Positions 1-11,374 of a DNA stretch of 64,000 nucleotides are shown one piece after another. This stretch comes from Phylloscopus collybita (lineage: Eukaryota > Chordata > Aves > Passeriformes > Phylloscopidae): positions 60,094,001 to 60,158,000 of the forward strand of contig JAJNNQ010000075.1 in NCBI GenBank assembly GCA_027886175.1. Direction: 5' to 3'. The position numbers and the translations under genes were made by a program. Under the pieces are notes generated by a model. That model did no database searches, was not told the DNA's origin, and was given only the letters and a program-made list of their open reading frames with translations. Each line of letters starts with the position of its first letter. The stretch's first letter is position 1.

Positions 1-1911
1 AATTTTCTCCAAGTCATTGATGAAGTATACCTATCCAGAAAACCTGATGTGACCTCAATTTTACTGTGTTAGTCAACTCTTATGTTAATATCCTGTTATG
101 GCCAGACCCGGAAATGGCAATCTCATTTTGCCAGTAAATTCCTATTACATTGCAATACCACATCTGATGCTGTTTTATATTAGGAACATGCAGCTAGGAC
201 ATTCTTGCAGTTTGTTCACATTATTTTCCCTGCTTGCTAATTTTTCTGTATTTTATTTGTAAAACGTTCATAAGCTGTCCAGAGATGACTGGTGTTCCTT
301 ATTTTATTTTACAAAACATTTAGGGCAACTCGAGCACTCTGAAAATGGCAAGGAGAGTTCTAGAAAGATCTCATCCTCATTCATTTCATGAATCTAGAGA
401 GAACTGTGGATTTGCAAGGTGGGTGCAAAGATGAGTGGAAAAAAAAAAATCCCACCCGCATAGTACTGTACCAAACTGAGCAATTCTCCAGTCTGTGAAA
501 AAGACCAATACAATTTTAGTTTAAAACACCATTCTTGAGGAGTTCTGTCAATGGTTTGCCAACCTAAGTGTGCAGAGGTTCTCAGATTATACTGGGCAAG
601 CTCCTCCACGGGAAGAAGCTTGTGCAAAGGGAGAAGAAGTACCATACCAAATATTACTGCTACAGCACACATCAGAGTTCAGGTCTTGTGTGTGAAAGAA
701 GACTCTTGCATGTTCTAGCCACGTCCCTGACTTTTCCTATAAGTGGTTGCAATTCAAAAGGTTGATTGTTCAGTGTAGCTAGAAAGCTTGTTTTGCACTA
801 AAAATTCACATGTAATTGCTGCCAGTGTTCTCTTTAGTCACTGTATATTCCACTTTTTCTGGTCCTAAAGCAGTATAGTCCAAGATAACTTTTCCTATAC
901 ATTCCTCACCCTTTTGCCCCCTGTCACGCAGGCTATCACAGTGTGAGCTGGAGAGTTATGTATGTCACCAATTAGGCTCAGCATCCTCTCTTAAAGGCTC
1001 TTGGCACACCATACTGTCAATGACCTCTCCAGATTGTGCTGCTTCTTAAATGCTTTTTGAGATTTAAAGAACATATTTTTTTTTTTTTGCAGCAGAGATT
1101 GCTAGGTTGAATGGAAGTTATTGGTATTGAGGGCTGTTAGTAGTTTCTGCGGGGGAAGAAGTAAGAATAGTAAAGGCTGGAAGAGAAACTCAGACTACTA
1201 AAAAGGAGAGAGAATCGTGCTCAGTTTGAAATTTAGGTCAGAATTACTTCAGATTCACTTTTATACAGGTTCATTTCACCCACTTCACTGCTACAAAGAA
1301 AATCTGTCTTCTTCAATTACGTCAGCCAGTACAAATAATGTCTGTGGAGTCTCACCACCTCGATTACAGGTGCTGGTTAACATCACAGGGCTGGAAACCA
1401 ATCACGGAGTGTTGATTGATTAGGCTGGAGTCAATGGTAAGAAAAAGAGGCTTGCTAAGACATCTGACATGATCAAAGTCTCCAGTAGAGGAGAGATGAG
1501 ATTTCACACACCCTAAAGATGGTGGAGCTTGCCTTAGTGACAGGTGACCCAAGTAGCTGCAATGCTCACATACCTGTTTTCAATGCTTGAAAATGTTAAG
1601 TTTCCATTCAGTATCTTGCTCAGTGTATTCCACATGTTGTTAGTAATGCCTTGTACAGAACAGAGAAAACCAGGATGCCAGTATAAATAGTTTGTTTAGG
1701 AATGCTCTGCTTTTGCCCCTAGCTCGCCTCTCAAATGATACAAATTCTAAGTGTCTAAGTGGGATGGGATATGCAAAGGATTATGCTCTCATGAGAGAGA
1801 GCTAAGTAGCAGAAGCAACTGAGCTCTGTAGCAACAATGATCCTGGTTTTACACAAATATGCCTGATAAAAATGTTTGAAGCAAGAGGAATATGGAAATA
1901 GATGATAAAAT
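1..1911. other. Upstream intergenic DNA, no gene recognised
   Basis: AT-leaning sequence with only short chance frames on both strands. It has a poly-T tract at about 1076-1088 and no recognisable splice-flanked coding block or RNA gene. In mammals RIPOR2 and CMAH lie upstream of CARMIL1; I see nothing resembling either here. Confidence 0.6.
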
Positions 1912-2955
1912 AATCATAGAATCATTTAGGTTGTTCTTTCAAGATCATCGAGTCCAATTGCTAATGCAGCACTAAATTGTGTCCCTATATGCCACAGCTA
2001 CATGTCTTTTAAATACCTCCAGGGAGGGTGACTCCATCACTTCCCTGGGCAATCTGTTCCAATGCCTGACAACCCTCTCAGTGGAGGAATTTTACCTAAT
2101 ATTCAGTCTAAACCTCCCCTCTACCCAAGACAGGCCTCAGCTATCACATCACCCACCAATTCCTCCTCTGCTTAAAAACAATCTGCCCAGTGGGTACATT
2201 CCCTAGTTGCCTCCCTTGCCAGCTGTGTCTTCCACATGCTCCAGGACCCCCCCTAGACTATTTTCTCTTTGCTGTATTTCAAGATGATGTCTGGCAAGTT
2301 GAAGTCTGCCACAAGTGCAAGGGCCAGTGATTGTGAGACTTCTCCCAGCTGCTTACAGAATATTTCATCTGCCTTTTCATCCTGGTTGTATGGTCTGTAA
2401 CAGGCTCCCACCAGGATATCTGCCTAGTTTTCCTTCCCCTTGATTCTTACCCATAAACACTCAATGCTATCATCACCATCACTAAGCTCCAGACAACCAA
2501 AACACTCAGGAACATACAGGGCTACGTCACCACCTCTCCTTCCTTGCCTATTTCTCCTGAAGGGTTTATAGCCATCCATTGCAGCACTCCAGTTATACAA
2601 GTCATCCCACCACGTTTCTGTAGTGAAAATTTGTCACAGTTTTCTTGCTACATTGTGGCTTCCAGTTCCTCCTTTCTTATTGCCTGTGCTGCATGCACTG
2701 GTGTAGATGTACCTCAGCTGGGTTATTTGTCCTGCCTCCTTCATGGAGGGAGAAGCCCTATCTCTTACCTGACCATTTGCAGGCACTTCTGTGGCTCCTA
2801 ACATATCAATGACCCTTGCGTGGGTCTTCATCCTCTCTCTCCACTGAGACAGCAGACAAGGACCTGGCTAGTGCTCTGTCTCTCAGACACTGGCATGCTC
2901 CTCCCAGCTTATCTCCACTGAGCCTGGTTTTATCCCTTTCCCCCTTCAAACATAG
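1912..2955 (-). mobile_element. CR1 LINE copy with internal deletion, 3' end joined to endonuclease region
   Basis: Reading the minus strand, the element ends at about 1912 with the CR1 terminus (ATCATAGAATCA on the + strand). The adjoining 230 bases are typical CR1 3' tail (GGGAAGTGATGGAGTC, GGCATTGGAACAGATT). From about 2225 to 2955 the minus strand instead matches the ORF2 endonuclease domain. The frame near 2290-2420 reads LVGACYRPYNQDEKADEIF and then LADFNLP-like residues, where intact CR1 has the GDFN motif. The reverse transcriptase between these parts is missing. The copy is dead: it is truncated, and the GDFN glycine is replaced by alanine. Confidence 0.85.
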
Positions 2956-4984
2956 TGGAGTAACCAGAATTTTTCTGAATAGATTTTTTCATTTTAAGAT
3001 TTTCATGAGGCATTGGCTGCTCTTCATAATTATCTTCTTAACACTACCATCAAAGTATGCCTTATCAAAACACAGGTCTTTGCTGCTGCAGTTATATTCA
3101 CCCTCTTTAAAATCAAGAAAAAGCACTTTTTTTTTTTTTTTTTTTTTGAGAGCAAGGTACTGAAATTATCGTAGGACCATACAGAGGAAAGGGTTTCAAA
3201 AGACTCAGTCACAGGCAGCAACAGGAGACTACTTACAAAGTCTGTCAATTCCTTTACCAAACCAAGGACTGATGTAGGACACACATTTCTCCCTAGGAAT
3301 TTTGTCTCAACTGATGAAATGCAAAGAAGGCATCCAATCATCCAGCAACGTAAGACATATTTATAATCATGCAATTAGCTAGCTACTTGTTTTCTGCTCT
3401 TTTCCTAACTAAAGATTCATGTCCAAAGATCCCTAAGTCCTGGAATATCTACAGTTTCCAAACATATGTGATCAATGTGAGAGGCCTAAATATCACATTT
3501 AATGTTATCACCACGCATAGACAATCAACAGAAAGATATATATTGGGTAAAAATTTTAACAAACAAACAACTGGAGAGATCCCAAAACTGCAAGTGCTAT
3601 AAATTATTTTTAGGCTGAGTGGAAATAAAGCTGGCATGGATGTGTAGATTTCATGAACAACTGGGCTCAGAAACAATTGGAAGCATGTGTCTCAATTGTG
3701 CTTCATATACTTCCACAGAGTGGCAGATTAGCTGCCTTTTGGTCTCCAAAATGCCCATAATAATTGCAGCAATTGAAAAGAAACACTTCCTCAAATGACA
3801 CTGCTCTTGGAAATGCCTGGCTGGCTAGTACTGTGGTACATGAGACAGTATGGCCCTGTTCTGTCTGCCTTCAACCAGGGCAGGGGACAGAATCTGTGGG
3901 ATTGCACAGGCATAGCTGGGAAAGAGTTCACCCCTTCGAATTTGTTAGAAATACAACTGACAAACCTGGGTCATTTATATACCTAAAACTGCATTTTATG
4001 AGACATTCTGTATTTTGTGGGATGTTCCAAGGTTTTACTCCAGGCTGCAAGGCAGCTTTGCAAATCAGATTGGATCACCTGGTTTCTCTCCCACCTTGAT
4101 GCAGCAGAATGACTCCAGGGTGTAACTTGAATGTCAGTCTGACACCTGCTGTTGGCACCTGAAATCTTTTCACTGGCTTCAGCAGGATCATTCAGTTGAT
4201 CATTTCCTGATGTTGATTGCATCATTCTACCGCTTCCCAGGAAAAAAAAATTAAATTCTTCAGTGCTGAAGCCATTTATACAAGGGCCAGAGGAGTTGCC
4301 AGGGAGGACATGCAACACTTGAGACTATAAATACTCTGCCTTATGACAGTGTACACGGCTTGGCAACAACTCATATTGACACCTGCCTTATCTACAGGAG
4401 ATGACAGGATTTAGGCTGAGAAGGAGGACAAGGGCAGCAGACATGCAGGGAAACAGGAATATATTATACTGTATGTCAGTACAGCTTGTGAGGTGCCATG
4501 ATATTATAGACCTGCAAGAGGTGGAGTCAAAAGTCCATCAAAAGTTACTTCGTGCAGTTAATGGTTAATCTGATGCATAAAGGCTGCAGTTTTCAGGACA
4601 TTTCCCCTCCAAAGCCCTTCCTGTGTCAATGCCTGATCAAAGTCTTCTGAAGCTCTTAGTTCTTCCCTTCCTGCTCTGTTACTGTCAGTGAAGTACAAGC
4701 TCTGAATGCTGCAACATCCCCTGCAGCCATCTAACCCACACACGATCCAGCCCACTACCCTTGTCAGCATTTCTGTCATGCCAGGAACTACTACAACTTG
4801 AGCAGCCTTTAGAGAAAAAGTATCTTCAACAAAACCACGCACATCCCATTATTTTGGCAGACGAAACATTTATCCTTTGAGAGATTTTTAAAATTACTTC
4901 AAAGATCTTCTCCTCTGGCAGAAGACCATGTAGCCTCTTTCCATCTCCACGTGCCTGCTGCATGTGTGATATGCAACATTGCTA
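2956..4984. other. Intergenic DNA between two CR1 copies, no gene recognised
   Basis: No supported gene. It contains a pure poly-T tract of about 21 bases (3127-3147) and AT-rich sequence with short chance frames on both strands. No frame has splice sites or recognisable family residues. Confidence 0.55.
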
Positions 4985-5310
4985 CAAATGCCTTAAAGGA
5001 GACGGTGGGAGCCAGTCTCTTCTACTGTGCCTAAGTGAGAGTACTAAAGGAAATGGTCTTAAGCTGAGACAGGGGAGATTCAGATTAGATATTAGAACAA
5101 AATTTTCATTGTTAAGATGGTCAGACTTCGGAATAGACTGGCCAGGGATAAGGTGGAGTCATCATTCTGGGAGGTGTTTAAGAGGCATCTGGATCTGATG
5201 CTGGGTGATGTGGTTTTGTGGTTTAGGGGTCTCAGTGGTAGAGCCAGGCTGACAGGTGGACTTGATGATCTTAAAGGTCTCTTCCTACCCTGATGATTCT
5301 ATGATTCTAG
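4985..5310 (+). mobile_element. CR1 LINE 3' fragment
   Basis: A 5'-truncated plus-strand CR1 tail. It carries the usual string of CR1 landmarks: GGGGAGATTCAGATTAGATATTAG, GACTTGATGATCTTAAAGGTCTC, and the terminal TGATTCTATGATTCTA at 5292-5309. Divergence is moderate. Only non-coding 3' sequence and the last part of ORF2 remain. Confidence 0.9.
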
Positions 5311-6436
5311 TGGAGTGTGATCCTAATTAGGGCACCTACGTTGTGACCATTTGCATCAGTGCCCCTAAAGTGAGGTTACGAGGCCCTGCAAGCATAGCCA
5401 GGATTGCTTGGGAACAGCCAGGACATGAAGTACACCTGAGAGTTAGGGGAATGCCACTGAGATCAGACAGGAAACCCATCTGCATCTGCCTCTGTTGTTG
5501 CAGTTTAAATTGGACGCCTCCTCAGCTGTGCTGATGTCCCTCTATTGGCAGGCAAGAAAGGATAAAAGACAATTAAAATTCAGTTACTGAAATGACAAAA
5601 ATCCCCTTCCTGCCCCCCTTCACTCATTCAGGTTACAAGACAGTAAAACAATTTCTCACTGGCACAACATGGAAAGTGGTAAACAGCCACAAGTGGATAT
5701 GGATGACTTGCCATAGGGGTCTGAACATCTTCAAGCATCCTTGCCATTGGGGAAGATGCTAGTGACACCTGCAGCCCTGATGAACTGACTAGTGGAGAGT
5801 AAGGGTCAACAGGAAAGGACGAAAATCACACCTTCTCACAAAGCCAGCAAACTTTCCATGGTGAGGCTTTGCCTGTAAACTGCAGAGAAGAGTCTCTGGA
5901 GACTCTGGGAGTTAATTGTTTGGGCTCTCTGGGATGGTGGTCCAGTCCTCACTTCACTGGGACATGCACCCTTGGGATTAGAAACACCCTTGTTTTGACA
6001 GGCCAGACTGACACTGTGATAGTGTCAATACCTAGGCATTACTGTAGTAGGAGGAGCAGGAGCAGCAGCCTGGCTGGGCAATCATGTTCTACCTCCTGAC
6101 TAGGGAACAAGGAACGGGAAACTATGCATTTTGCTGATTGAACCTAGTCTTGGAAGCACTAATCCACCTGAGTTTAGTTTGTACCTTCTCTACCTTGACC
6201 CAGGTCCAGTCTCCTAAGCACCAAGCATGAATTATACAGTAGCCTTCGCAGTGCTACTCCATTAACCTGTAGTGCTGCTAATTAAAAAACACAAACCAAA
6301 ACAAAAAAAGCCCTGCCTGCTGCCATCATTCATTTTTTTTTTTTTTTCTTTACACAACCTGGGCTCACCGTACGTGTCAGCTTCTGGTAGGAAACTGGGG
6401 TGGAGGAGGTGAGAGCAGTATTCCAGCAGAAGGCTG

Positions 6437-6458
6437 CAGGCAGGCAGGCAGGCAGGCA
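6437..6458. repeat. (CAGG)n microsatellite
   Basis: Five to six perfect CAGG units. The open frames through it are Cys/Leu/Pro-rich artefacts of the repeat. Confidence 0.85.
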
Positions 6459-6802
6459 TGGAAGGAGCTCATCATTTTTACAGCTGATGCACGCTGAGAG
6501 GCCTGTGGATGTTTGGCAGCAGCCAAAGAGGCAAGGTCCGTGCTTCACATACTGTGTCAGAAACAAGGCAGTGGTGTAGTGGTATGAGAAACTGTCATGT
6601 TTAAGAGGTCATAGATCCAAAAATATATATTTTTTGTAGAGCAGGTGATGGAATAAAAGATAGCTTTCTAGAAGTTTTAGCTGAAGACAGGGAATTAGAC
6701 TCAATACATAAGTAACTATATGAAATTATATGGCCTTTCTTATGCAGACTTGATGGTCTAACTTTTCCCCCCTGGCTATTAGAAAAGATATGAAATTCTC
6801 AA

Positions 6803-6830
6803 TTTTGTTTGTTTGTTTGTTTGTTTGTTT
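6803..6830. repeat. (TTTG)n microsatellite
   Basis: About six to seven TTTG units in perfect tandem array. Confidence 0.9.
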
Positions 6831-7479
6831 CCTGCCAAAAGAAAGTACACAGGCCCAGGTTAATTGGTGGAAGTAAGCCTATGTGTATCCAGTGAGCAAG
6901 AAATGCAGTTTTCTGCTGAGCCATGAGGAAAAATTGGCAGAAAAGGAAGAAAGAGATCAGCAGGTATTCTGTGTCCATCATAAAAGGATGCAGCTATGGT
7001 AAGGAAAATAGAGCAGAGGAGGAAAGGAATACAGTGCATTTTATTGACAGATACGTATTTATATCCAGATAAGATTGATTGACATTGTGTATATTAAAAA
7101 CACACATATTACTTTATTCTTTTACTAATATATTCACATTTTGTTTATTTTCTTTGAAGGATGTGTTTATTCTCTACATGTAAACAGCAAACTGTAAAGA
7201 CTGTAAATTGTATCCACCTTGGTAGTAATGGTATCTGTGTTGGTAAAATCATCTCTGTCATGATTTAGAGATCTGGTTGGTGCCAAGAGAAAACATGATA
7301 CATTTATTTGACAAGTGACACCAATTTCAAAGTGGTCATGTTTCTTCTGAAGACCATGGTATACAATAGTCTGTGACACAGGAGTGCAGCAGTGTGGCAC
7401 TGTACCAGCAAAATAACTCTTACTGGATTCACATTGTTGCTCTCACCGAATGCATTTGAGATTTCTTAATTACACATAA

Positions 7480-8150
7480 ATGACTTTGATCTCCCAGACC
7501 CACCACGCACTTGTGGAGTGCTTGAAATACGAGGTTTATGCAGTAATCTACCCCTTTAGGATGGAGGGCGACCAATCAGAGTCCTGCTGCAGTGAAAATG
7601 ATCCTTTCGCTGAAACCAGGCATCATTACCAGAAGCAAACCAAAGAATTTCCAGGGCTGCCGAGCCTCTTCCTTCGCTCTCATCCAATAAGCATCTTTCT
7701 GTGCTTACATTTATGAGCGCAATTAGGCAGCTCGCATGCTGTGTTTCTATAATGTGGCTGTTAACGCGTGACAAAAATCCTCAGTGGCAAAGTGCAACAA
7801 GCAAAACCGCTGCAACTTGTGGATTTTAATTTGGGCCTGAGAAAGGAGGCATGTTTAGTTCCCTTCAGCGTAGCACAGGCTCAGCAACACCGAGGCTCCC
7901 TGCACAAGGAGTTTGCTAAGCCGTCTCTTGCCATGGCGTTGTCTCACAACAGGTTCCGAGGCAGCCGCCGTCCCCATGGAAATAAGGTGACGGAGCGAGG
8001 GAGAGGCAGATGCGTTCTGGACCAAAGGTTAGCCTCTTCCAGGTCTCGAAGCGACCCAGCTTTTCTGGAAAGGAATTGGGCAATCCCTTTCCCAGGCGGC
8101 CAGGACTGACCTGACGATGTCAACCACCCCCTTCGTACCATAAACCCGTT
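7480..8150 (+). promoter_or_regulatory. Upstream flank of the CARMIL1 promoter with CCAAT boxes
   Basis: This repeat-free stretch lies directly before the CpG island. It has CCAAT boxes at 7572-7576 (in ACCAATCAGA, the NF-Y form) and 7684-7688, a TAAT homeodomain-type core near 7720 (GCAATTAGGC), and a TGACG half-site near 7988. Coding potential is weak. It is a reasonable candidate for a proximal enhancer, from position and motif content only. Confidence 0.3.
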
Positions 8151-8702
8151 TTAATGAACCCAGAGGAGGATTCCCGCGGGGCAAAGGCGGAGGGGGCAGC
8201 TGCGGAAGGCACAGTGTGTTGGGGAGGGCGGGCGCTGCTGCCGCCTCAGGTGGTACCTCGGCGGAGGGCCCGGGCCGGCCGGTGTAGCCCGCGGCCGCCG
8301 GCAGATGGCCCCCGCCGCAGCGCCGAGCGGCCGAAGGAGGGGCCGGCGTCGCCGCGCTAAATCTCCGAGCCCGCTGCCCTCCTCCTCCTCCTCCCTCGCC
8401 GCGATGGCTTCCTAAGGGCGATGCTCCCGGCCGCCGCCGCCACCACCTCCCGCTCTGTGGCCGGGTGCTCGGTGGGCGCGAGCGGGCGGGCGGCTCCGGG
8501 CGGCTCCCGCGCAGTCCGGGGGCCGGGCCGGGGCGCGGGCGCCAGCCCTCCCGGGGCGGGGGCAGCCGCCGCCTCCCGCCGGTGCCGGGCGGGGGAGCCG
8601 GGCGGCGCGCAGGCGGGAACGGGGGAGCCGGTGCGGGGGCCGCCGTGAGCCCGGAGCGCCGCGCCTGACGGCCGCCTGCGGGCCATCCATCCCTCCCTGG
8701 AA

Positions 8703-8744
8703 ATGCCCGTCCTGGCCGCGCCGGCAGCCGGGGGCGGCATGTAG
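8703..8744 (+). other. Upstream ORF in the CARMIL1 leader, ending in an in-frame ATG-TAG
   Basis: ATG at 8703 opens a 13-codon frame (MPVLAAPAAGGGM) that stops at TAG 8742-8744. Its last sense codon is itself an ATG, so 8739-8744 also forms a minimal start-stop element. The frame is about 220 bases upstream of the CARMIL1 start. It matters only if transcription begins upstream of 8703. Role in translational control is inference. Confidence 0.5.
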
Positions 8745-8875
8745 CGCGGGGGGAGCGGGCTCCGCGGGGGCGGGAGAAGCCCCTTCCCTCCGCCCGCGCT
8801 CGCAGCCGCACACACACCCCGCGCTCCGCAGCGAGGCGCACGGCCGGCCCTCCTCCTTCCCCGCCCGCTGGGTGC

Positions 8876-8914
8876 ATGCCCGCCTCGCCCGGCGCAGCGA
8901 CGGCGCGCCGCTGA
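8876..8914 (+). other. Second upstream ORF in the CARMIL1 leader
   Basis: ATG at 8876 opens a 12-codon frame (MPASPGATARR-type, Ala/Arg-rich) that ends at TGA 8912-8914, 48 bases before the CARMIL1 start at 8963. The context (GGTGCATGC) is weaker than that of the main start. A short non-overlapping frame this close would be expected to reduce initiation at the main start modestly. Whether it is translated is unknown. Confidence 0.5.
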
Positions 8915-8962
8915 AGCAGCCCCGCCGCCGGGCACCCCCGGGCGCCGGGCAGCGCCGCCGCC

Positions 8963-9002
8963 ATGGCCGAGGAGAGCTCCGACGTCCCCAAAGAGTTGAT
9001 CG
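8963..9002 (+). CDS. CARMIL1: CARMIL1 coding exon 1 (start codon, residues 1-13 plus one base)
   Basis: The ATG at 8963 lies in a textbook Kozak context (GCCGCCGCCATGG). The exon encodes MAEESSDVPKELI and then one base (G) of a split codon, followed by the donor G|GTAAGG with GT at 9003-9004. Human CARMIL1 begins MTEESSDVPRELI, so only residues 2 and 10 differ. The split base joins with AA of exon 2 to give Glu14, as in the family. The exon lies inside the CpG island, as expected for a first coding exon under a housekeeping-type promoter. This start is preferred because of the Kozak match and N-terminal conservation, and because the upstream ATGs all open very short frames. The 5' end of the transcribed exon cannot be placed from sequence alone. 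Confidence 0.93.
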
Positions 9003-9060
9003 GTAAGGGACGGGGCATGGCGGCGGGGATGGGGGGTGAGGCGTCCCGGGGGAAGGTGCC

Positions 9061-9075
9061 CCCGCAGGGGGCAAG
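9061..9075 (+). promoter_or_regulatory. Candidate CTCF-binding motif
   Basis: CCCGCAGGGGGCAAG fits the CTCF core (CC-N-S-Y-AGGGGGC-R) with one non-preferred base at the third position. It lies 60 bases into intron 1, inside the CpG island, a common location for promoter-proximal CTCF sites. It is a motif match by eye only. Confidence 0.35.
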
Positions 9076-9107
9076 TTTGGAGGCCGCCGTGCGCGGGATG
9101 CAGCGCT

Positions 9108-9240
9108 GCCGGGGGTGGGGGGAATCCGGGGGTGGGTCTGCGGAGCCGGGGAAGCGCCGCGGGGGTGGCCGGGGAGCCCGGGGGGCTCCGCGCGGGGCTG
9201 GAGGGACTCGGCGGAGCCGGCGGGGGGCGGCGAGGCCGCG
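9108..9240 (+). other. G-rich tract with quadruplex-forming potential
   Basis: Many runs of three to six G are separated by short loops on the + (non-template) strand, for example GGGGGTGGGGGGAATCC at about 9113, followed by GGGGGTGGG. This suits G-quadruplex or R-loop formation just downstream of a CpG-island promoter. The base composition is direct; the structure is inference. Confidence 0.5.
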
Positions 9241-10649
9241 TTGCTGCGTGCGGGGAATGGGCGGGCGGGGGCTGCGGGGCTGCGGCGGGCAGCGGGGAGG
9301 CGGCCGCGGGCAGGGACTGAGCCCTCGGGAGCCGCGGCGGGGCACGATGTGTATCCCCCCTCCGGAGGGGGCTGTCCGGGGTGCCGGCAGGCTGCGAGCG
9401 CTGGCAGACGCGCTGTGAAGCTGCCCCGGCCCCCCGCGCCCCCCGCACCGCCGCCCGCCCGGGGCACGTCCTCGGAGCGCCTCAGCCTGGCGGCGGGGGC
9501 TGCGGCTCCGCTCGCTGCTTTTTTATCCATCCTCCCGGGTTTTGCGTAGTTTAAGACTCGTTTTCCTCTGTGCGTAGGAGGGAGTGAGGGTATTTGTAAT
9601 TAAAGTTTTATGGCCCCATGCACGCGAGCCCCCAGCCTGCACGGTATACGCGTAGGAACTCAGTCACAGGTGATGGCGAGGACCCTGAAAATGCTGTCAC
9701 CGCTTTTGGGGGGCTTCCAGTAAATGGCTCGTTGACGCGGTATGTGTGTAACCAGTGTCATTTGGGGATAACAGGTTTCATGCTCCAGGCCCTCAGCTAC
9801 CTTGTTCAGGCCGAATTTCCTTTGGTTTTGCCTGTTGAAGAGCTATCTAAAGATCTCACCAGCATTAGAATAATTTAAAGTGTTTGTCGTAATGACAGAT
9901 GGAAACAGAAATTTGTAACAAGCTGTGTATTGCGTTGAATACAATCCTTCAGACCTTACCTAGGTAATTTACATTGTTGCATTTCCTTCCGTTTCATCAG
10001 TCAGGAAGTGGTTTTTTCATTTATCAAACATTGGTAAAATCTGGATGGACATTTGCAGCTGCTGCAGATTTTTTTTTTTCTGTAGAGTCAAAATAGGTCT
10101 GTTTTGCAGTCCTTTAGGTCCCCAAACAGTGTGGTTTACACAGAGACTGTAGTCTATAGCTTACTGCTAAGAAGTGATGAGCTGGGAAGTGTTCCAGGAG
10201 TAGCTATGGTCAAAACCAAGGAGTTTTTCTGTTTTAAAGTGGCCAAGCATATTTGAGGTGCTAATACAGTATTCTTTCTCACCATGGGTCTGCACTCTAG
10301 TGTTGTAGGTGTATTACAGGGAAGAATAAGGTGGGCATCTTCACTTGTCCCCTCCCCTGGTGGCTTTGAACAATCTTAAGAATTACCCACCCCCCCACTC
10401 CCAGCTCTGGTGCCCTGCACCCACTCAGCTTGATTTGTCAAGGGCTATTCTGGGGTGTGGGGGTCTGTTCATGTAGATTGGTTTAATTTCTAGCAGTATT
10501 TAGGTGTCTGCATGTTAAAATTTAACCTTTAAATAAGCTTTTTGTAATAACCATGTTTTGAGAGCAGGGTGAAAGGATGTGCTTTAACATGGAGTGATTG
10601 GAGTGTGGAGATTAAAATGGGGGTAGGAGTGTTTGAGCTGCAGTTTTTG

Positions 10650-10690
10650 TTCTGTTACTCACTTCCTGTGTGACCTTTGTCAGGTCTCAG
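10650..10690 (+). repeat. Possible MIR-type SINE core fragment
   Basis: TTACTCACTTCCTGTGTGACCTTTGTCAGG resembles the MIR core (acttactagctgtgtgaccttgggcaag). The match is short and could be chance. Confidence 0.25.
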
Positions 10691-11374
10691 AGGTCATACT
10701 CTTCTAAGAAACCCTCTCTTACTGTTGGCTTGCCTGGATCCACTCCTCCCAGGTGTGGATGTCTGAAGTCTCCAGCATTAGAAATGGATGAACACTTTAA
10801 AATGTGAACCTTAATGTTACGTTTCCATCTCTCAGTCTGAAAATTTACTTCGTGAGTCCACTTGCCACCCAATGTGGAGGGAGTCATCTTCAGTCCCCTG
10901 GAAGGTATCCATGAAATGTGTATTTTGGCTCTTTGAAGTAGTGTTGCTAGCTCTTTCAGGCAGATAGAGCCTTGTGAGGAGCTGACATCCTGATGATGCT
11001 TTGTGCAGTCTGGGGTGCCAGGCCCCCTCTCTCCCTATGACTTGTTGGAGTAGGAATGCTGGAGCTGAGGGCTTGCAGTCATTCCCACTTCTGCTGTCTG
11101 GGACAGCAAAGGGAAGTGCGTCCCTCCACGCAGGTGTGTCAGGATGTAGTCCCTTGCTAGATGTAGGCACTTGGAGCTGTTTGTGGGAGAGGAGAAACCA
11201 AAAGGTGCTGCAAGTGGAGGTGAAGTAGCAGAGGCAGCAGCAATACCTTCTGCAAGGAGACAGGACTTGAAAAAGCCTCTGTGGTCAGCTTGCTTCTGGC
11301 TTCCCAAGCAGGGACAGAAAGACCATAATAGGGCATTACCTAGGAGGGAGAGGAAGCTTTGGGAGAGCAGTTCT

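Larger units (their letters stand above)
5311..7480. other. Intergenic DNA with two short tandem repeats
   Basis: No gene recognised. It holds a poly-T tract (about 6333-6347), a (CAGG)n repeat (about 6437-6458) and a (TTTG)n repeat (about 6803-6830). The rest is unique-looking AT-rich sequence. Confidence 0.55.
8150..9550. promoter_or_regulatory. CpG island and promoter region of CARMIL1
   Basis: GC content rises sharply at about 8150 and falls at about 9550, with dense CpG throughout; DNA on both sides is AT-rich. GC-box (Sp1/KLF-type) motifs are visible near 8552-8565 (GGGGCGGGG) and near 8765-8772. A pyrimidine-rich stretch (CTCCTCCTCCTCC) lies at about 8380-8395. I see no TATA box, which fits a CpG-island promoter with dispersed starts. 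The transcription start probably lies between about 8200 and 8700 but cannot be fixed by eye. The very long open frames across this block on both strands reflect the rarity of stop codons in GC-rich DNA and are not called as genes. Confidence 0.85.

Noticed and set aside
6570..6600. GGTGTAGTGGTATGAG, similar to a tRNA D-arm box A
   Set aside because: No matching box B or cloverleaf downstream.
8963..9418. Unspliced 151-codon frame starting at the CARMIL1 ATG
   Set aside because: The conserved N-terminus stops at residue 13, where a strong donor occurs. The rest is Gly/Arg-rich intron translation.
8029..9530. Very long minus-strand open frames (up to 438 codons) across the CpG island
   Set aside because: Stop codons are rare in such GC-rich DNA. 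The translations are Pro/Arg/Ala/Gly low complexity, three frames are open at once, and the real coding exon lies on the other strand.
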